DNA of 64,000 bases, from contig DASVQP010000040.1 in the NCBI GenBank assembly GCA_036389135.1, forward strand, positions 57,814-121,813, given 5' to 3'. The position numbers and the translations under genes were made by a program. Every line of letters starts with the position of its first letter. Within the stretch, counting starts at the first letter, position 1. Below, piece after piece: positions 17,130-26,093 of the stretch. This DNA is from Longimicrobium sp. GTDB taxonomy: Bacteria; Gemmatimonadota; Gemmatimonadetes; Longimicrobiales; Longimicrobiaceae. The notes beneath the pieces are model-generated. The model had not been told where the DNA came from, searched no databases, and saw only the letters and a list, made by a program, of their open reading frames with translations.

Positions 17130-18122
17130 CTATCGAAGTAGACGTCCGACGACGAATCCAGCCACCCCCGCCATGAGCAGCATCTGCACCGGTTTCTCGC
17201 GGATGCGCGCTTCCAGCGTGGAGGTCGCGTCCACCGCGCCCTGGCGGGCGGTTCCCACTCCGCCGCGCACCCGGCCCACCGGCGCGGCGAGCGGCCCTTC
17301 TTCCATGTCCAGCAGCCCGGAGATGCGGTTGCCGGCCCCGGCGGTTCCCTCCGCCACGCCGCCGCGCACCGTCTCGGCCAGGCCGCTGACGCGCTCGCGG
17401 GCGGTGCCGGCCAGCTCCGTCGCCCGCTCGCGCGCGGTACCTGCGAGTTCGGTGGCCCGCTCCCGCGCCGTTCCCGTCACGTCGGCCAGCCGCTCGCGCG
17501 CGGTGCCCGCCGCGTCCGCGATGCGCTCGCGCGCCACCCCGGCCGCGTCCACGATGGCCTCCACGGCGTGTTCCACCGTGGTGCCGGTCACCAGCGTGCG
17601 CTCGCGCGCGGCGGTCGCGGCGTCGATCTCGGGGCCTTCACCCATCCCCACGCCCATCGCCTGCATCGCCTCGGCCACCCAGCGGTAGTGCCGCTCCTCG
17701 TCCAGCGCGTTGCGGTCGATGGCGCGCTTCAAGTTCTGCGGCCAGTGGTTGGCCTTGGCCGCGTACAGCTCGTACTTGCTGCGCACCTGCAGCTCGTTCT
17801 GCCGGAAAGCGGCGAGCACCCCGCGATCGCCGCCGACGGCGCCGAGGCTCTGGAGCGCCTGCTTGAACGGCCCGGTAAGGTGGGGCTGGTTCTTCGCCTC
17901 GCCGCCCAGCGCCGCGATCAGCTCGTTCAGCTCCTGGATGTGGCGCTCGTGGTCGCGCCGGAAGCCCAGGATCTGATTGGCGTGATCGCGGTCCGCCAGC
18001 TTCTCGATGGCGACGTCGTACGCGCCGATCGCGTCGTGGTCGAGCTGGAGCAGGTCGTTGAGCCCGTCGATGATGTCCGACACCGGCACCGGCGGTGCCA
18101 TCCCGCCTCCGGGCTGCGTCAT
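17130..18122 (-). CDS. DUF2383 ferritin-like protein with LEA-type 11-residue repeats and C-terminal anchor
   Basis: 330 residues from ATG 18122; GTG 18134, nearer an AGGAGGG Shine-Dalgarno, is an alternative start. Residues 15-165 form a helical bundle (LNDLLQLDHDAIGAYDVAIEKL...HERHIQELNELI...DEERHYRWVAEAM) resembling DUF2383/ferritin-like proteins, with Glu/His at metal-ligand-like positions. Residues 195-260 are six 11-residue units of the type GTARERATELA, as in group 3 LEA proteins. The C-terminus (PVQMLLMAGVAGFVVGRLLR) resembles the ElaB/YqjD membrane anchor. This fits a membrane-tethered desiccation or stress protein. It sits 12 nt upstream of the DUF3618 gene, a likely operon. Confidence 0.85.
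   Translation of the reverse strand: MTQPGGGMAPPVPVSDIIDGLNDLLQLDHDAIGAYDVAIEKLADRDHANQILGFRRDHERHIQELNELIAALGGEAKNQPHLTGPFKQALQSLGAVGGDRGVLAAFRQNELQVRSKYELYAAKANHWPQNLKRAIDRNALDEERHYRWVAEAMQAMGVGMGEGPEIDAATAARERTLVTGTTVEHAVEAIVDAAGVARERIADAAGTARERLADVTGTARERATELAGTARERATELAGTARERVSGLAETVRGGVAEGTAGAGNRISGLLDMEEGPLAAPVGRVRGGVGTARQGAVDATSTLEARIREKPVQMLLMAGVAGFVVGRLLR
17343..17540 (-). repeat. six 33-nt coding tandem repeats (LEA hendecads)
   Basis: Encodes residues 195-260 of the DUF2383 protein: GVARERIADAA, GTARERLADVT, GTARERATELA twice, GTARERVSGLA, ETVRGGVAEGT. The fixed 11-residue period forms an amphipathic helix. Confidence 0.9.
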
Positions 18123-18424
18123 GTCCGTGTCCACCGCTCCCTCCTCGTGATGTCCGTTCGCCTGTAGCCGCGCCGTGCGGCGCCGCCCGTTCCCCCGTCG
18201 TGTCCGTCCCCCGGATTCGCCGCCGACTGTCCCCTGCGGCGGGCGCCCCCCGGTTTCGCGACCCGCGTCCCCATGCACCTTCCATTCCAGCCGGAACGCC
18301 CCCGACGCGTGCAGCCGCGCCGCTTTTCCGCGCTTCCAGGCGGGACGCCCGCAGGTGGGGCTCCGCTCTTGCACAGGTGGAGGCGCGTGTGGCCGCCGCG
18401 GCGGCCCCAAGGTGGCGCATCTCC
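18123..18424. other. divergent intergenic region without recognised gene
   Basis: About 300 nt between the DUF2383 gene (minus) and the LEA14-like lipoprotein gene (plus). It must hold both promoters, but no convincing -35/-10 pair or operator could be picked out in the GC-rich sequence. Frames reading through it lack plausible protein features. Confidence 0.5.
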
Positions 18425-18970
18425 ATGAGGCGAAAGAAGATGTATACGCGACGCATGATCCCGTTCCGGCGCCAGGCGCTGCTCCTGCCATTCCTGGCGG
18501 TGCTTTCCGGCTGCGCTTCGATGGGCAACCTGGGCGCCTTTCTGAGCGCCCCGACCTTCCAGGTGGACCAGAACCAGCAGGCGCAGCTCCGCCTCCTCCC
18601 TCCGGGCCCCGGGCGCCCCGCCGGCGGCGCGGCGATCCGCCTTTACGCGCGCGTCACCAACCCCAACCCGCTGGCGCTCACGCTGAGCACTCTCGCGGGC
18701 CAGCTGGAGCTGGAGGGGCGCCAGGCCGCGGAGGTGAACTTCCCTCTGGGCGTCCCCCTCGCCGCAGGCGGCCAGACGGTGGTGCCGCTCGACATCGCGA
18801 TCAGCTTCAGCGATGTCCCCTCGCTCGGGGGCGTGATCATGAACGCCCTCACCGGCCGCTCGATCGCCTATCGCCTGAACGGCACCGTCGGCGTGGATGC
18901 CGGCCCGCTCGGACGCCCCACTTTTGGGCCCATGGCGCTGCTCTCGGGGAGCACGCGCGTCACGCGGTAG
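18425..18970 (+). CDS. LEA14/WHy-like lipoprotein
   Basis: 181 residues if started at ATG 18425; ATG 18440 and 18455 are also possible and all precede the same signal peptide. Lipobox LSGC with Cys30. The mature part matches the LEA type 2 (WHy) fold pattern: a beta domain with LYARVTNPNPLALTLSTLAGQLELEG, then LPLGVPLAAGGQTVVPLDIAISF and YRLNGTVGVDAGPLGRPTF. LEA14-like proteins are linked to desiccation and stress. It is divergent from the DUF2383/DUF3618 pair and followed by a strong terminator. Confidence 0.82.
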   Translation: MRRKKMYTRRMIPFRRQALLLPFLAVLSGCASMGNLGAFLSAPTFQVDQNQQAQLRLLPPGPGRPAGGAAIRLYARVTNPNPLALTLSTLAGQLELEGRQAAEVNFPLGVPLAAGGQTVVPLDIAISFSDVPSLGGVIMNALTGRSIAYRLNGTVGVDAGPLGRPTFGPMALLSGSTRVTR

Positions 18971-18993
18971 GGATCGCGGTTCGGGAGACGGTG

Positions 18994-19032
18994 GCGGGGG
19001 GCGCGGCTTCATCGGCCGCGCCCCCCGCTTTC
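18994..19032 (+). terminator. hairpin terminator of the LEA14-like gene
   Basis: 14-bp stem (GCGGGGGGCGCGGC, 18994-19007, with 19014-19028), loop around TTCATC, then CTTTCG. It begins 23 nt after the stop. Confidence 0.8.
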
Positions 19033-19094
19033 GTGTGTCCCAGGTCTCACGCGGAGAGAAACGGCGCAGGAAGCGTGGGGCGGTTCGGGGGAGG

Positions 19095-19189
19095 GCACGG
19101 GCAGCCACGTGGGGCGGCCCCTACGGAATTGGTGCGTCGGGCGGGTGTCGAGGAAGGGCGAGGGTGGGCGCGATGAATCGCGCCCCTAC
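19095..19189 (-). repeat. composite two-hairpin intergenic repeat, reverse copy 2
   Basis: GGCAGCCACGTGGGGCGGCC hairpin at 19095-19124 and GCGCGATGAATCGCGC hairpin at 19166-19189, about 40 nt apart, in reverse orientation. The gap 18971-19355 also holds a C-rich hairpin at 19214-19262 and two terminators, but no gene. Confidence 0.8.
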
Positions 19190-19267
19190 TGATCTGCGCG
19201 CCACAAACGATTTCTCCCCCTCGCCCGCCCTGCGCCCCTGCAGGCGGGGGAGAGGGCCCTCAAACAG

Positions 19268-19296
19268 AAGCGGAGCGCACGTGGTGCGCTCCGCTC
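19268..19296 (-). terminator. hairpin terminator of the zinc-ribbon gene
   Basis: 11-bp perfect stem (19270-19280 with 19284-19294, GCGGAGCGCAC) with a 3-nt loop; on the minus strand it is followed by TTCTGTTTG. It lies about 60 nt beyond the stop at 19356. Confidence 0.8.
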
Positions 19297-19355
19297 CGGG
19301 GACCCTCGTCGGGAAGATCAGCGTGTCTGGCAGCCCCTGCGGGAGGGGCGCGGGA

Positions 19356-19649
19356 TCACCCTTCTTCGCGCCCGACGCCGGCCAGGATGCCTACGGCGCG
19401 GAAGCACTTGTGGCAGTAGAGCGCGGCGGCGTACTCGCCCTCGGGGTCCGTGACGGAGGCGAAGCCGTTCGGGTCGATCTGCGGCTCGATGAAGGCGAGG
19501 ACCTCGATGTTCCCAGGGCCGCACATGGGGCAGGGGACGTTGGAGGGATCCTTTCGGTACGCCATCAGGAGCTCCAGCGCTTCGGCGTCCGTGAATGGGC
19601 CCTTGGGCTGCGGAAGCGCGTCGGAAAGCTCACGGTCGATGCGGTTCAT
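19356..19649 (-). CDS. small zinc-ribbon protein, unknown function
   Basis: 97 residues, with AGGAGGG Shine-Dalgarno 5 nt before ATG 19649. Two knuckles, CPMC (about 40-43) and CHKC (about 79-82), would form one zinc ribbon. The N-terminal half is helical (DAEALELLMAYRKDPSNV). No domain name recognised; similar small zinc-ribbon proteins bind nucleic acid or protein partners. Monocistronic: own ribosome site and own terminator. Confidence 0.75.
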   Translation of the reverse strand: MNRIDRELSDALPQPKGPFTDAEALELLMAYRKDPSNVPCPMCGPGNIEVLAFIEPQIDPNGFASVTDPEGEYAAALYCHKCFRAVGILAGVGREEG

Positions 19650-19879
19650 GGGTCCCTCCTGGGTGTCTGCGGCGCGCCGGCCCTCCGTCGCTCCGCCTGC
19701 ATGCTGACCTGTCCCCCGTGTCGCTCCTCAAATGCAACGCACGTGCCGAACCGTATAACAGACAAACGCTTACGAAGCTTGCTATCCCACGGACTGCTCC
19801 GCCACGTGGTGAATGGGCAAGGTCCGGGCCGAAAGTGCCCGGGACCAGGGACAGTCGCGGCAGGGCGCGGTTCAGCCCC

Positions 19880-22198
19880 TCACCTCAACGTCCGCTCGAA
19901 CAGCTCGTATATGCGCCGGTACTCGTCGGCCCACGACTCGGGGCGGGTGAAGGCGTGGTCCTCCACCGGGTACACGGCCAGCTCCCAGTTCGTCTTCCCC
20001 AGCTCGATCAGGCGCTGGCTGAGGCGCACGATGTCCTGGAAGTGCACGTTGGTGTCCACCATCCCGTGCGCCATCAGCAGGTCGCCGCGCAGACCTTCGG
20101 CGAAGTAGATGGGCGACGAGCGGCGGTACGCCAGGGTGTCGTCCTGCGGCTGGTTGAGGATGCGCGCGGTGTACGGATGGTTGTAGTGCGCCCAGTCCGT
20201 CACGGAGCGCAGCGCGGCGCCGGAGCGGAAGACGTCCGGCTCCGTGAACAGCCCCATCAGCGTGATGAAGCCGCCGTACGATCCGCCGTAGAGGCCCACG
20301 CGCTTGGAGTCCACGCCCTCGTTCGCCACCATCCAGCGCGCGGCGTCCACGTGGTCGGAGAGGTCCTTGCCGCCCATGTGGCGGTAGATCCCCGTGCGCC
20401 ACGCGCCGCCGTACCCCGCCGAGCCACGGTAGTCCACGTCCATCACCGTGTACCCGCGCGATGCGAGCAGGTGGTTGAACATGTACTCGCGGTAGTACGT
20501 GCTCCATCCGCGGTGCGCGTTCTGGAGGTACCCCGCGCCGTGCACGAAGAGGACGCCCGCACCGTTGGATGCGGCGCCCAGGTCGCGCGGACGGTAGATG
20601 CGCGCGTACACCATGGCCCCGTCCTGCGCGCGGAAGGTCACCACTTCGGGCTTGATCCAGGGCCCGCGCCGGAACTCCGCCGTGGTCGAGGTCGTCACGC
20701 GGCGGGGCGCGGCGCCGCGGCCCACGGGCATCAGGTACAGCTCCGCCGGCGCGTCGGCGACGGAGTGGAGTAGGGCGGCCCAGCGTCCGTCCGGTGACAC
20801 GCGGGCGTCCATCCATCCATCCAGCGACGTAAGGCGGCTGCGCGGGCCGCCGTCGATGCCCACCGCGTACAGGTTGCGCTCGCCGGGGTGCGTCTCGCTG
20901 GTCGTGATGTGGAAGCGGCGCCCGTCCGCCGAGGGCTGCACCTCCGTCACCTCCCAGTTGCCCTGCGTCAGCGCGGTGATGGCGCCGCCGGTGGCGGGGG
21001 CGGTGTAGAGGTGCGAGTAGCCCGTCTTCTCCGAGATGAACCAGACGCGGTCGTCGCCCGTCCAGCCGCCGGAGAAGAAGGCGGGTCCGCCCACCCAGGC
21101 GTCGTTGTGCAGGTGCTCGATGAGCGTGGTGCGCGCATCGGGCGTCGCCACGTAGATCCAGCGATCCTTGAAGTTCTCGGGTACCGACATGAGGAGCGCC
21201 CGGTCCGCCCGCGGCGCCCACCCCAGCGCGGCGATGGACGGGCGGCGCTCCTTCTCCGCCTCCACCCACGACACCTTGCCCGTCGCCAGCTCCAGGATGC
21301 CCACGCGGCCACCCGCCTGCGCGTCGCCAACCTTGGTGCGGGAGGAGATGTCCTCGGTGAAGCCGCTTTCCGTGACGTAGTTGGGGACGATAGTGGTCTT
21401 CTGCCCATCGACCCGCGTGTTGGTGGTCAGCAGAAGATAGCGGCCGGACGGCGACACCTCGGCGCCCTGCAGCGTGACGTCCTTGCCCAGATAGACGGGC
21501 GGGACGCTGGCGCGAAGCGAGTCCAGGCGGGCGCGGTGGAGGCGCTCCTCGCGGCGGTCGCGCACGGCATCCAGGAGCTCGCGCTGCTGGTTCTCCAGGA
21601 AGCGGCGCTGGCCCCGGGCCGTGTCGCGGGCGGGCGCGGCCTCCATGCGCAGGTCGGTGATCTGGCGCAGGAATCCGCCATCCACCTCCATGGCGAAGAC
21701 ATTGTTGCCCTGGAGGAAGTAGACCATGCGCCCGTCCGCCGAGAGGTGCGGCGACCGCTCGCGCTGGGGCGTGTCGGTGATGCGGTGCTCGCGGCCGGTG
21801 GCGTCCACCACGAAGATGTCGCCGCCGCGCTCCGACGCCCGGCGGGTGCGCTCCGGGTTCCAGTCGCCTTGCTGCGCGGGGGCGACGCGGTACGCCAGGC
21901 TGTCCGGCACCATCTCCGGCGCGCCGCCCGCCGCGCGAACGCGGAAGACGTGCGTGGTGGTGTCGCGCGACTCCGGGCCGCGCCAGCGGAAGTAGACGGT
22001 GCGCGAGTCCTCCGACCACCGTACCTCGTCTGGCGAGCGGCCCACCAGCCCCTCGCCGCGCATGATGTTGCGCACGCTCAGGTCGAAGGCGGAATCGCGG
22101 CGCACGGGCGCGGTCGTCTGGGCGGCGGCGGGGGCGTACACGGCCTGCACGGCCGCGACGAGGAGAGGCGCCGCGAGGGCGCGGATCGGGATGGTCAT
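19880..22198 (-). CDS. S9-family serine peptidase (dipeptidyl peptidase IV-like), secreted
   Basis: 772 residues. Signal peptide at about 1-27 (ALAAPLLVAAVQAVYAPAAAQ). A beta-propeller domain spans about 40-510, then a C-terminal alpha/beta-hydrolase with the catalytic triad Ser640 in GLYGGSYGGFIT, Asp715 in GMVDTNVHF and His748 in PVEDHAF. Such enzymes cleave short peptides in the periplasm or outside. The ATG overlaps the TGA of the BTAD regulator gene (ATGA at 22195-22198), so peptidase translation depends on the regulator message. Confidence 0.95.
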   Translation of the reverse strand: MTIPIRALAAPLLVAAVQAVYAPAAAQTTAPVRRDSAFDLSVRNIMRGEGLVGRSPDEVRWSEDSRTVYFRWRGPESRDTTTHVFRVRAAGGAPEMVPDSLAYRVAPAQQGDWNPERTRRASERGGDIFVVDATGREHRITDTPQRERSPHLSADGRMVYFLQGNNVFAMEVDGGFLRQITDLRMEAAPARDTARGQRRFLENQQRELLDAVRDRREERLHRARLDSLRASVPPVYLGKDVTLQGAEVSPSGRYLLLTTNTRVDGQKTTIVPNYVTESGFTEDISSRTKVGDAQAGGRVGILELATGKVSWVEAEKERRPSIAALGWAPRADRALLMSVPENFKDRWIYVATPDARTTLIEHLHNDAWVGGPAFFSGGWTGDDRVWFISEKTGYSHLYTAPATGGAITALTQGNWEVTEVQPSADGRRFHITTSETHPGERNLYAVGIDGGPRSRLTSLDGWMDARVSPDGRWAALLHSVADAPAELYLMPVGRGAAPRRVTTSTTAEFRRGPWIKPEVVTFRAQDGAMVYARIYRPRDLGAASNGAGVLFVHGAGYLQNAHRGWSTYYREYMFNHLLASRGYTVMDVDYRGSAGYGGAWRTGIYRHMGGKDLSDHVDAARWMVANEGVDSKRVGLYGGSYGGFITLMGLFTEPDVFRSGAALRSVTDWAHYNHPYTARILNQPQDDTLAYRRSSPIYFAEGLRGDLLMAHGMVDTNVHFQDIVRLSQRLIELGKTNWELAVYPVEDHAFTRPESWADEYRRIYELFERTLR

Positions 22199-25173
22199 GG
22201 CTGCAATTGTTGAAGTCGTCGGCGCGCCCGCTCCACTCGCGGGCGCAGCACGGGGTCACACTCCCGCCACAGCTCCACGAAGCGCCGGTAGTGCGCGGCG
22301 GCTTCGGCGGGGCGGCCCAGGCGGTCCAGGATCTCGGCGGTGCGCAGGTGCACCGGGGCCGCGTACACGATGCTCTTGTCGAAGTGCTCCGTCACCGATC
22401 CGTACCACGCCAGCGCCTCGCGGTGCCGCCCCGCCATGCGCAGCAGCTCGGCGCGAAGGAAGCGCGGGTGCCCGGAGTCCAGGAGGTACGGGAAGACCTC
22501 GGGCTTGCGATCGACCTCCTGCCATGCGCTGTCGATCACCGCCAGCCCCTCCGCCGGCTTCCCGCCCAGCCACGCCACGTGCGCCCGCACTCCATCCGCC
22601 AGCAGCGGCCCGCGAATGCGCATCCCGGCCGTGGGCGGGTCGAAGCCATCCAGCCGACGCGCATACTCCAGAGCCGCCGAGAGGTCGCCGCGCCGCGCCT
22701 CCAGCAGCCCCAGCGCGTGCAGCTGGAGCTCCGTGTACGGCGTGGACGCCCCCTGCGGCTCGACTCCCGGCGGCGCATCCGCAATCCCCGCGCTCCGGGT
22801 GAGAAGCGCGGCCCTCACACGCTCCACCTCCGTCCGCTCCACGGGGACGAAGGGGAGGACGGCGAAAAGGGTGCGCGCCTGCATCGCCATCGCGGGGTCC
22901 AGCTCGGCCGCGGAGTCGAGCTGGGCGCGGGCCGCTCGCCAACGGCCGCGCGCGACTTCGGTGTGCGCCAGGAGCACGCGGCCGCTGGCGCGGATGCGGG
23001 CCGGGCGCACGGGATCGAGGAGCGTCTCCACCATCGGCCGGGCGCGGAGCGGGTCGCGCGTGTCCTCCACCATCCGCCACGCGATCACCCACGCCGCAAG
23101 GTCGCTCACGCGGCGCATCCCCGCCACTGCCGCATCCAGCGCCGCGCGGTCGTCCAGCAGGATGCCGCGGTAGCCCCGCCACACCAGCGCGCGGTCGCCT
23201 TCGGGATTCAGCGCCAGGGCGCGGGCCAGCAGGGTGTCCGCATCCTCCAGCCGCCGCTCCGCCATGGCGATGCGGGCCAGGTAGCCCATGGCGTCCACGT
23301 TGTCCGGCTCCAGCGCCAGGACACGCTGCCACGCCGGGCGCGACTCGGCGGTGGAGTGGCCGCGCGGCGCGGCGCCGTGGAAGAGCACGTGGGCAAGCTG
23401 GCTCCACGCCTCCACGTCGTCCGGGCGTGCGGCGACGGCCTGGCGATACATCCGCTCCGCGTCCGCGTAGCGGAACTCCCACGACGCGAGCCACGCCTGC
23501 AGGAGGAGCCGGTCGTGCGGCTCCAGCCGTCCGGCGTAGCGCACCGCCTGCCGGGCGGCCGCTCCGGTGCGCTCCCCGGAGCCCGCGACCGCCACCGAGA
23601 GGCGGTACCAGGCGAGGGCAAAGGTGGTGTCCTCCTCCACCGCGCGCTGGAGGGCCGCCTTGGCCGCATCGTAATGGCCGGCGCGCAGGGCGCTCTCCCC
23701 CTGCAGGTACGCCTTGAGCGCGGGTACGGAGGGCGTGGTGAGCACCGCCGTACGCTGGAGCCGCGCGCGTGGCCCGCTGAGGCGCCCGGCCAGCAATTGC
23801 GCGACCAGCCGGTCCACCAGACGGGGCAGCGAGTCGCGCGCTCCCTCCACCGCCGCGTCGGACTGCGGCAAGGGTCCGTCCGGGGTCTGGCGATAGAGGG
23901 CGGCGCGGAGCTGGAGGTGCGGCCCCGCCTCCACCACGCTCCCCATCACGAACAGCTTCGCGCCCACCTTCGCTGCCGCATCCCCGCCCGCGCCCGGCCC
24001 GGCGGCGACCGAGCCCAGCGATGCGAGGAGCGCGCGCGCATCCACGCTGCGCAGGTCGCCCGCGCCGTCCAGCTTGGTGGAGAGGAGGTCCACCATCCCC
24101 TCCCGCAGGTACGCCATCTCCCCCCGCCCGTACACCGCAAAGGGGAGGACCGCCACGAGCTCCTCGGGCGCCGCGCCTGTCGCGGTCCGCGCCGCCGGTT
24201 CGCGGGAGCGCCAGATGCCGGCCATCGCCGCGCAGAGAACGACCGCCACCAGCGCCGCCATCCACCGCCGCCGGGTTCGCGGACGCGCCGGAATGTGGTT
24301 CGTGATCGGCGGCGGCGCCGCATCCGCGGCGGGCGCGATCTCAGCCGCCAGAGCAGGCGCAGGCTCGGCGGACGGCGCGCGCTCCGCGACGGACGCGGGC
24401 GCGGGCTCGACACGCGGCGCGGGAACCGGGCGCGCGGGCGGCTCGGGATCGGCGGCGCCGCGGCGGATGTCGTCGGCGAGGGCGCGCGTCTGGCGCGACG
24501 GCTCGGCTTCGTAGTCCGCACGCAGGCGTTTCGAGAACTCCTCGTAGGCGTAGATGGCCCCCGCCCGGTCGCCGTGCGCGGCCAGGCGCTGCATCAGGCG
24601 GCGCAGCGAGCCCTCGTCGTCCGGGTCCAGCGCGGCCGCACGGCGCGACCACCGCAACACGGCGGGCGCATCCCCCTCCTCCTCCGCGCGCGCGGCCAGC
24701 GACTCGGCGGCCTCCACGGCGCGGCGCCGCAGCCGCTCGCGCTCGCCGCTCAGCCAGCGCTCCCAATCCGCCATCCCGGCCAGGTTGAAGCCGGCCAGCA
24801 AGGGCCCCCGGTACAGCTCCAGCGCCTCGGCGGCGCGGCCTGCGTCCAGCTCCTCCTCGAAGGCGAGCGCGTCGCACCACACCGCCCCCGGCGCGATGCC
24901 GACCTCCTCGGTTCCGCGCCCCGCGATCACCCCTGGGCCCAGCGCGCGGCGAAGAAAGTGGAGGCCGGTCCTCAGCGAGCTGCGCGCGCGCTCCGCGTCC
25001 GACTCCGGCCAGAAGAGGGTGAAGAGGGTGTCGCGGCGGTGAAAGGAGCCGCGCCCGGCCACCACCAGGTACACGAGCAGGGCGAACCGCTTGGGCTGGG
25101 CGAGCACCTGCCGAAGCTCGCCATCCTCCGCCGAGCGGAGGTCGAGCGAGCCCAGGGTACGAATTCGGATCAT
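22195..25173 (-). CDS. membrane-anchored BTAD (SARP-type) transcriptional regulator with TolB-like and TPR domains
   Basis: 992 residues. Residues 1-95 form an OmpR-like winged helix (MIRIRTLGSLDLRSAEDGEL...LLVYLV...RSSLRTGLHFLRRALG). Residues 100-240 are a bacterial transcriptional activator domain of helical repeats. A Pro/Ala linker (240-300) leads to one membrane helix (about 304-322). A TolB-amino-terminal-like domain (ELVAVLPFAVYGRGEMAYLREGMVDLLSTKLDG) follows, and then many TPR-like helices to the end. The layout resembles CadC/ToxR one-component regulators: cytoplasmic DNA-binding domain, periplasmic sensor. It is co-translated with the S9 peptidase downstream. Confidence 0.88.
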   Translation of the reverse strand: MIRIRTLGSLDLRSAEDGELRQVLAQPKRFALLVYLVVAGRGSFHRRDTLFTLFWPESDAERARSSLRTGLHFLRRALGPGVIAGRGTEEVGIAPGAVWCDALAFEEELDAGRAAEALELYRGPLLAGFNLAGMADWERWLSGERERLRRRAVEAAESLAARAEEEGDAPAVLRWSRRAAALDPDDEGSLRRLMQRLAAHGDRAGAIYAYEEFSKRLRADYEAEPSRQTRALADDIRRGAADPEPPARPVPAPRVEPAPASVAERAPSAEPAPALAAEIAPAADAAPPPITNHIPARPRTRRRWMAALVAVVLCAAMAGIWRSREPAARTATGAAPEELVAVLPFAVYGRGEMAYLREGMVDLLSTKLDGAGDLRSVDARALLASLGSVAAGPGAGGDAAAKVGAKLFVMGSVVEAGPHLQLRAALYRQTPDGPLPQSDAAVEGARDSLPRLVDRLVAQLLAGRLSGPRARLQRTAVLTTPSVPALKAYLQGESALRAGHYDAAKAALQRAVEEDTTFALAWYRLSVAVAGSGERTGAAARQAVRYAGRLEPHDRLLLQAWLASWEFRYADAERMYRQAVAARPDDVEAWSQLAHVLFHGAAPRGHSTAESRPAWQRVLALEPDNVDAMGYLARIAMAERRLEDADTLLARALALNPEGDRALVWRGYRGILLDDRAALDAAVAGMRRVSDLAAWVIAWRMVEDTRDPLRARPMVETLLDPVRPARIRASGRVLLAHTEVARGRWRAARAQLDSAAELDPAMAMQARTLFAVLPFVPVERTEVERVRAALLTRSAGIADAPPGVEPQGASTPYTELQLHALGLLEARRGDLSAALEYARRLDGFDPPTAGMRIRGPLLADGVRAHVAWLGGKPAEGLAVIDSAWQEVDRKPEVFPYLLDSGHPRFLRAELLRMAGRHREALAWYGSVTEHFDKSIVYAAPVHLRTAEILDRLGRPAEAAAHYRRFVELWRECDPVLRPRVERARRRLQQLQP

Positions 25174-25301
25174 GCCGTCGGGATGGGAAAAACCGAGCGA
25201 TACCGGGGAATCACGCCCAGATCACGGGGCGGTGACGGCGGAAATGTATAGTGTTGCGCAGGTTCACGGCAGATCCCCTCCAGCACACGACCAGCGAGAC
25301 C

Positions 25302-25775
25302 ATGCAGAGCATCCGTCACACGATCTTCGCCTCCGCAGTCGCCGTCGCCGCGCTCGCCGCGGCCGCCCCCGCCGCCGCGCAGAACGGCCCCTGCCGCGAT
25401 CCCTGGGTGAGCCGCGCCATCCGCGAGGTCACCGCCGAGATGCGCCGGGGCCGCGAGGCCAACGGCCGCCACGAGAGCGGCGAGTGCAACATCCACCTGT
25501 ACGGCGGGCGCTGGAGCAGCTACGGCGAGCTGAAGGGCTACGTGAGCGCCGTCCTGCGCAGGCTGGACAACTACGAAGCGCGCTTCACCGCGGACGGCAC
25601 GTTCTACATGGACGACGACTACGGCAACATCGAGGCGTCGGCGGACAAGGTGCGCATCGTCTCCCCCAGCGGCACCACGGACGGCGCCGGCAACCGCGCG
25701 CCGGACAACGGCTCGCAGTTCAGCGGCGCCATCGGCCTGGGCAACGGCGTGTCCATCCGCTTCTCGCGTCCCTGA
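25302..25775 (+). CDS. small secreted protein, unknown function
   Basis: 157 residues from ATG 25302. Signal peptide ending near AAPAAAQ (about residue 26). The mature part has two cysteines (GPCRDPW and GECNIHLYGG), possibly a disulfide, and a Gly/Asp-rich C-terminus. Divergent from the BTAD regulator gene by about 130 nt, so it may be one of its targets; this is inference from position only. A hairpin terminator follows about 100 nt downstream. Confidence 0.75.
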   Translation: MQSIRHTIFASAVAVAALAAAAPAAAQNGPCRDPWVSRAIREVTAEMRRGREANGRHESGECNIHLYGGRWSSYGELKGYVSAVLRRLDNYEARFTADGTFYMDDDYGNIEASADKVRIVSPSGTTDGAGNRAPDNGSQFSGAIGLGNGVSIRFSRP

Positions 25776-25872
25776 TCCACCCCGACGCATCCCGCTTCCC
25801 GCCCCACGCCCCACCTCCTCGGATTCCGCAGTCTCACCCCGCCGGCCCCCCACACGTACCTCACGGGATGCG

Positions 25873-25912
25873 ACAACGGCCCTGGTCCGCTCTGGACCGG
25901 GGCCGTTGTAAT
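25873..25912 (+). terminator. hairpin terminator
   Basis: 16-nt arms 25873-25888 and 25894-25909 (ACAACGGCC...GGCCGTTGT with a small mismatch), loop GCTCT, then AATT. It ends the secreted-protein gene. Confidence 0.7.
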
Positions 25913-26093
25913 TCCGGCCCTCTGCCCGGCGCTTGCAAGTGCAACCAGAGCTTCAGGTTGGGACCATCGCGCGTGGTCGCCGCCGCGGTCCCGCCCCCCG
26001 GCTATTGGGGCGTGGGTTGGGACAGAACCCCTCCCGCAGGGCTCGTTCAGGCCCTACCTCGGGCGGATCAGCCACCCCGCCACGGATGTTGCG

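Noticed and set aside
17343..17540. Regular 33-nt repeats considered as a CRISPR array
   Set aside because: They lie in frame inside a coding region, encode GTARER-type hendecads, and have no unique spacers.
22207..25251. 1014-codon plus-strand frame opposite the BTAD regulator
   Set aside because: Antisense shadow produced by high GC; composition is extreme in His/Arg/Gly and the minus-strand protein has clear domains.
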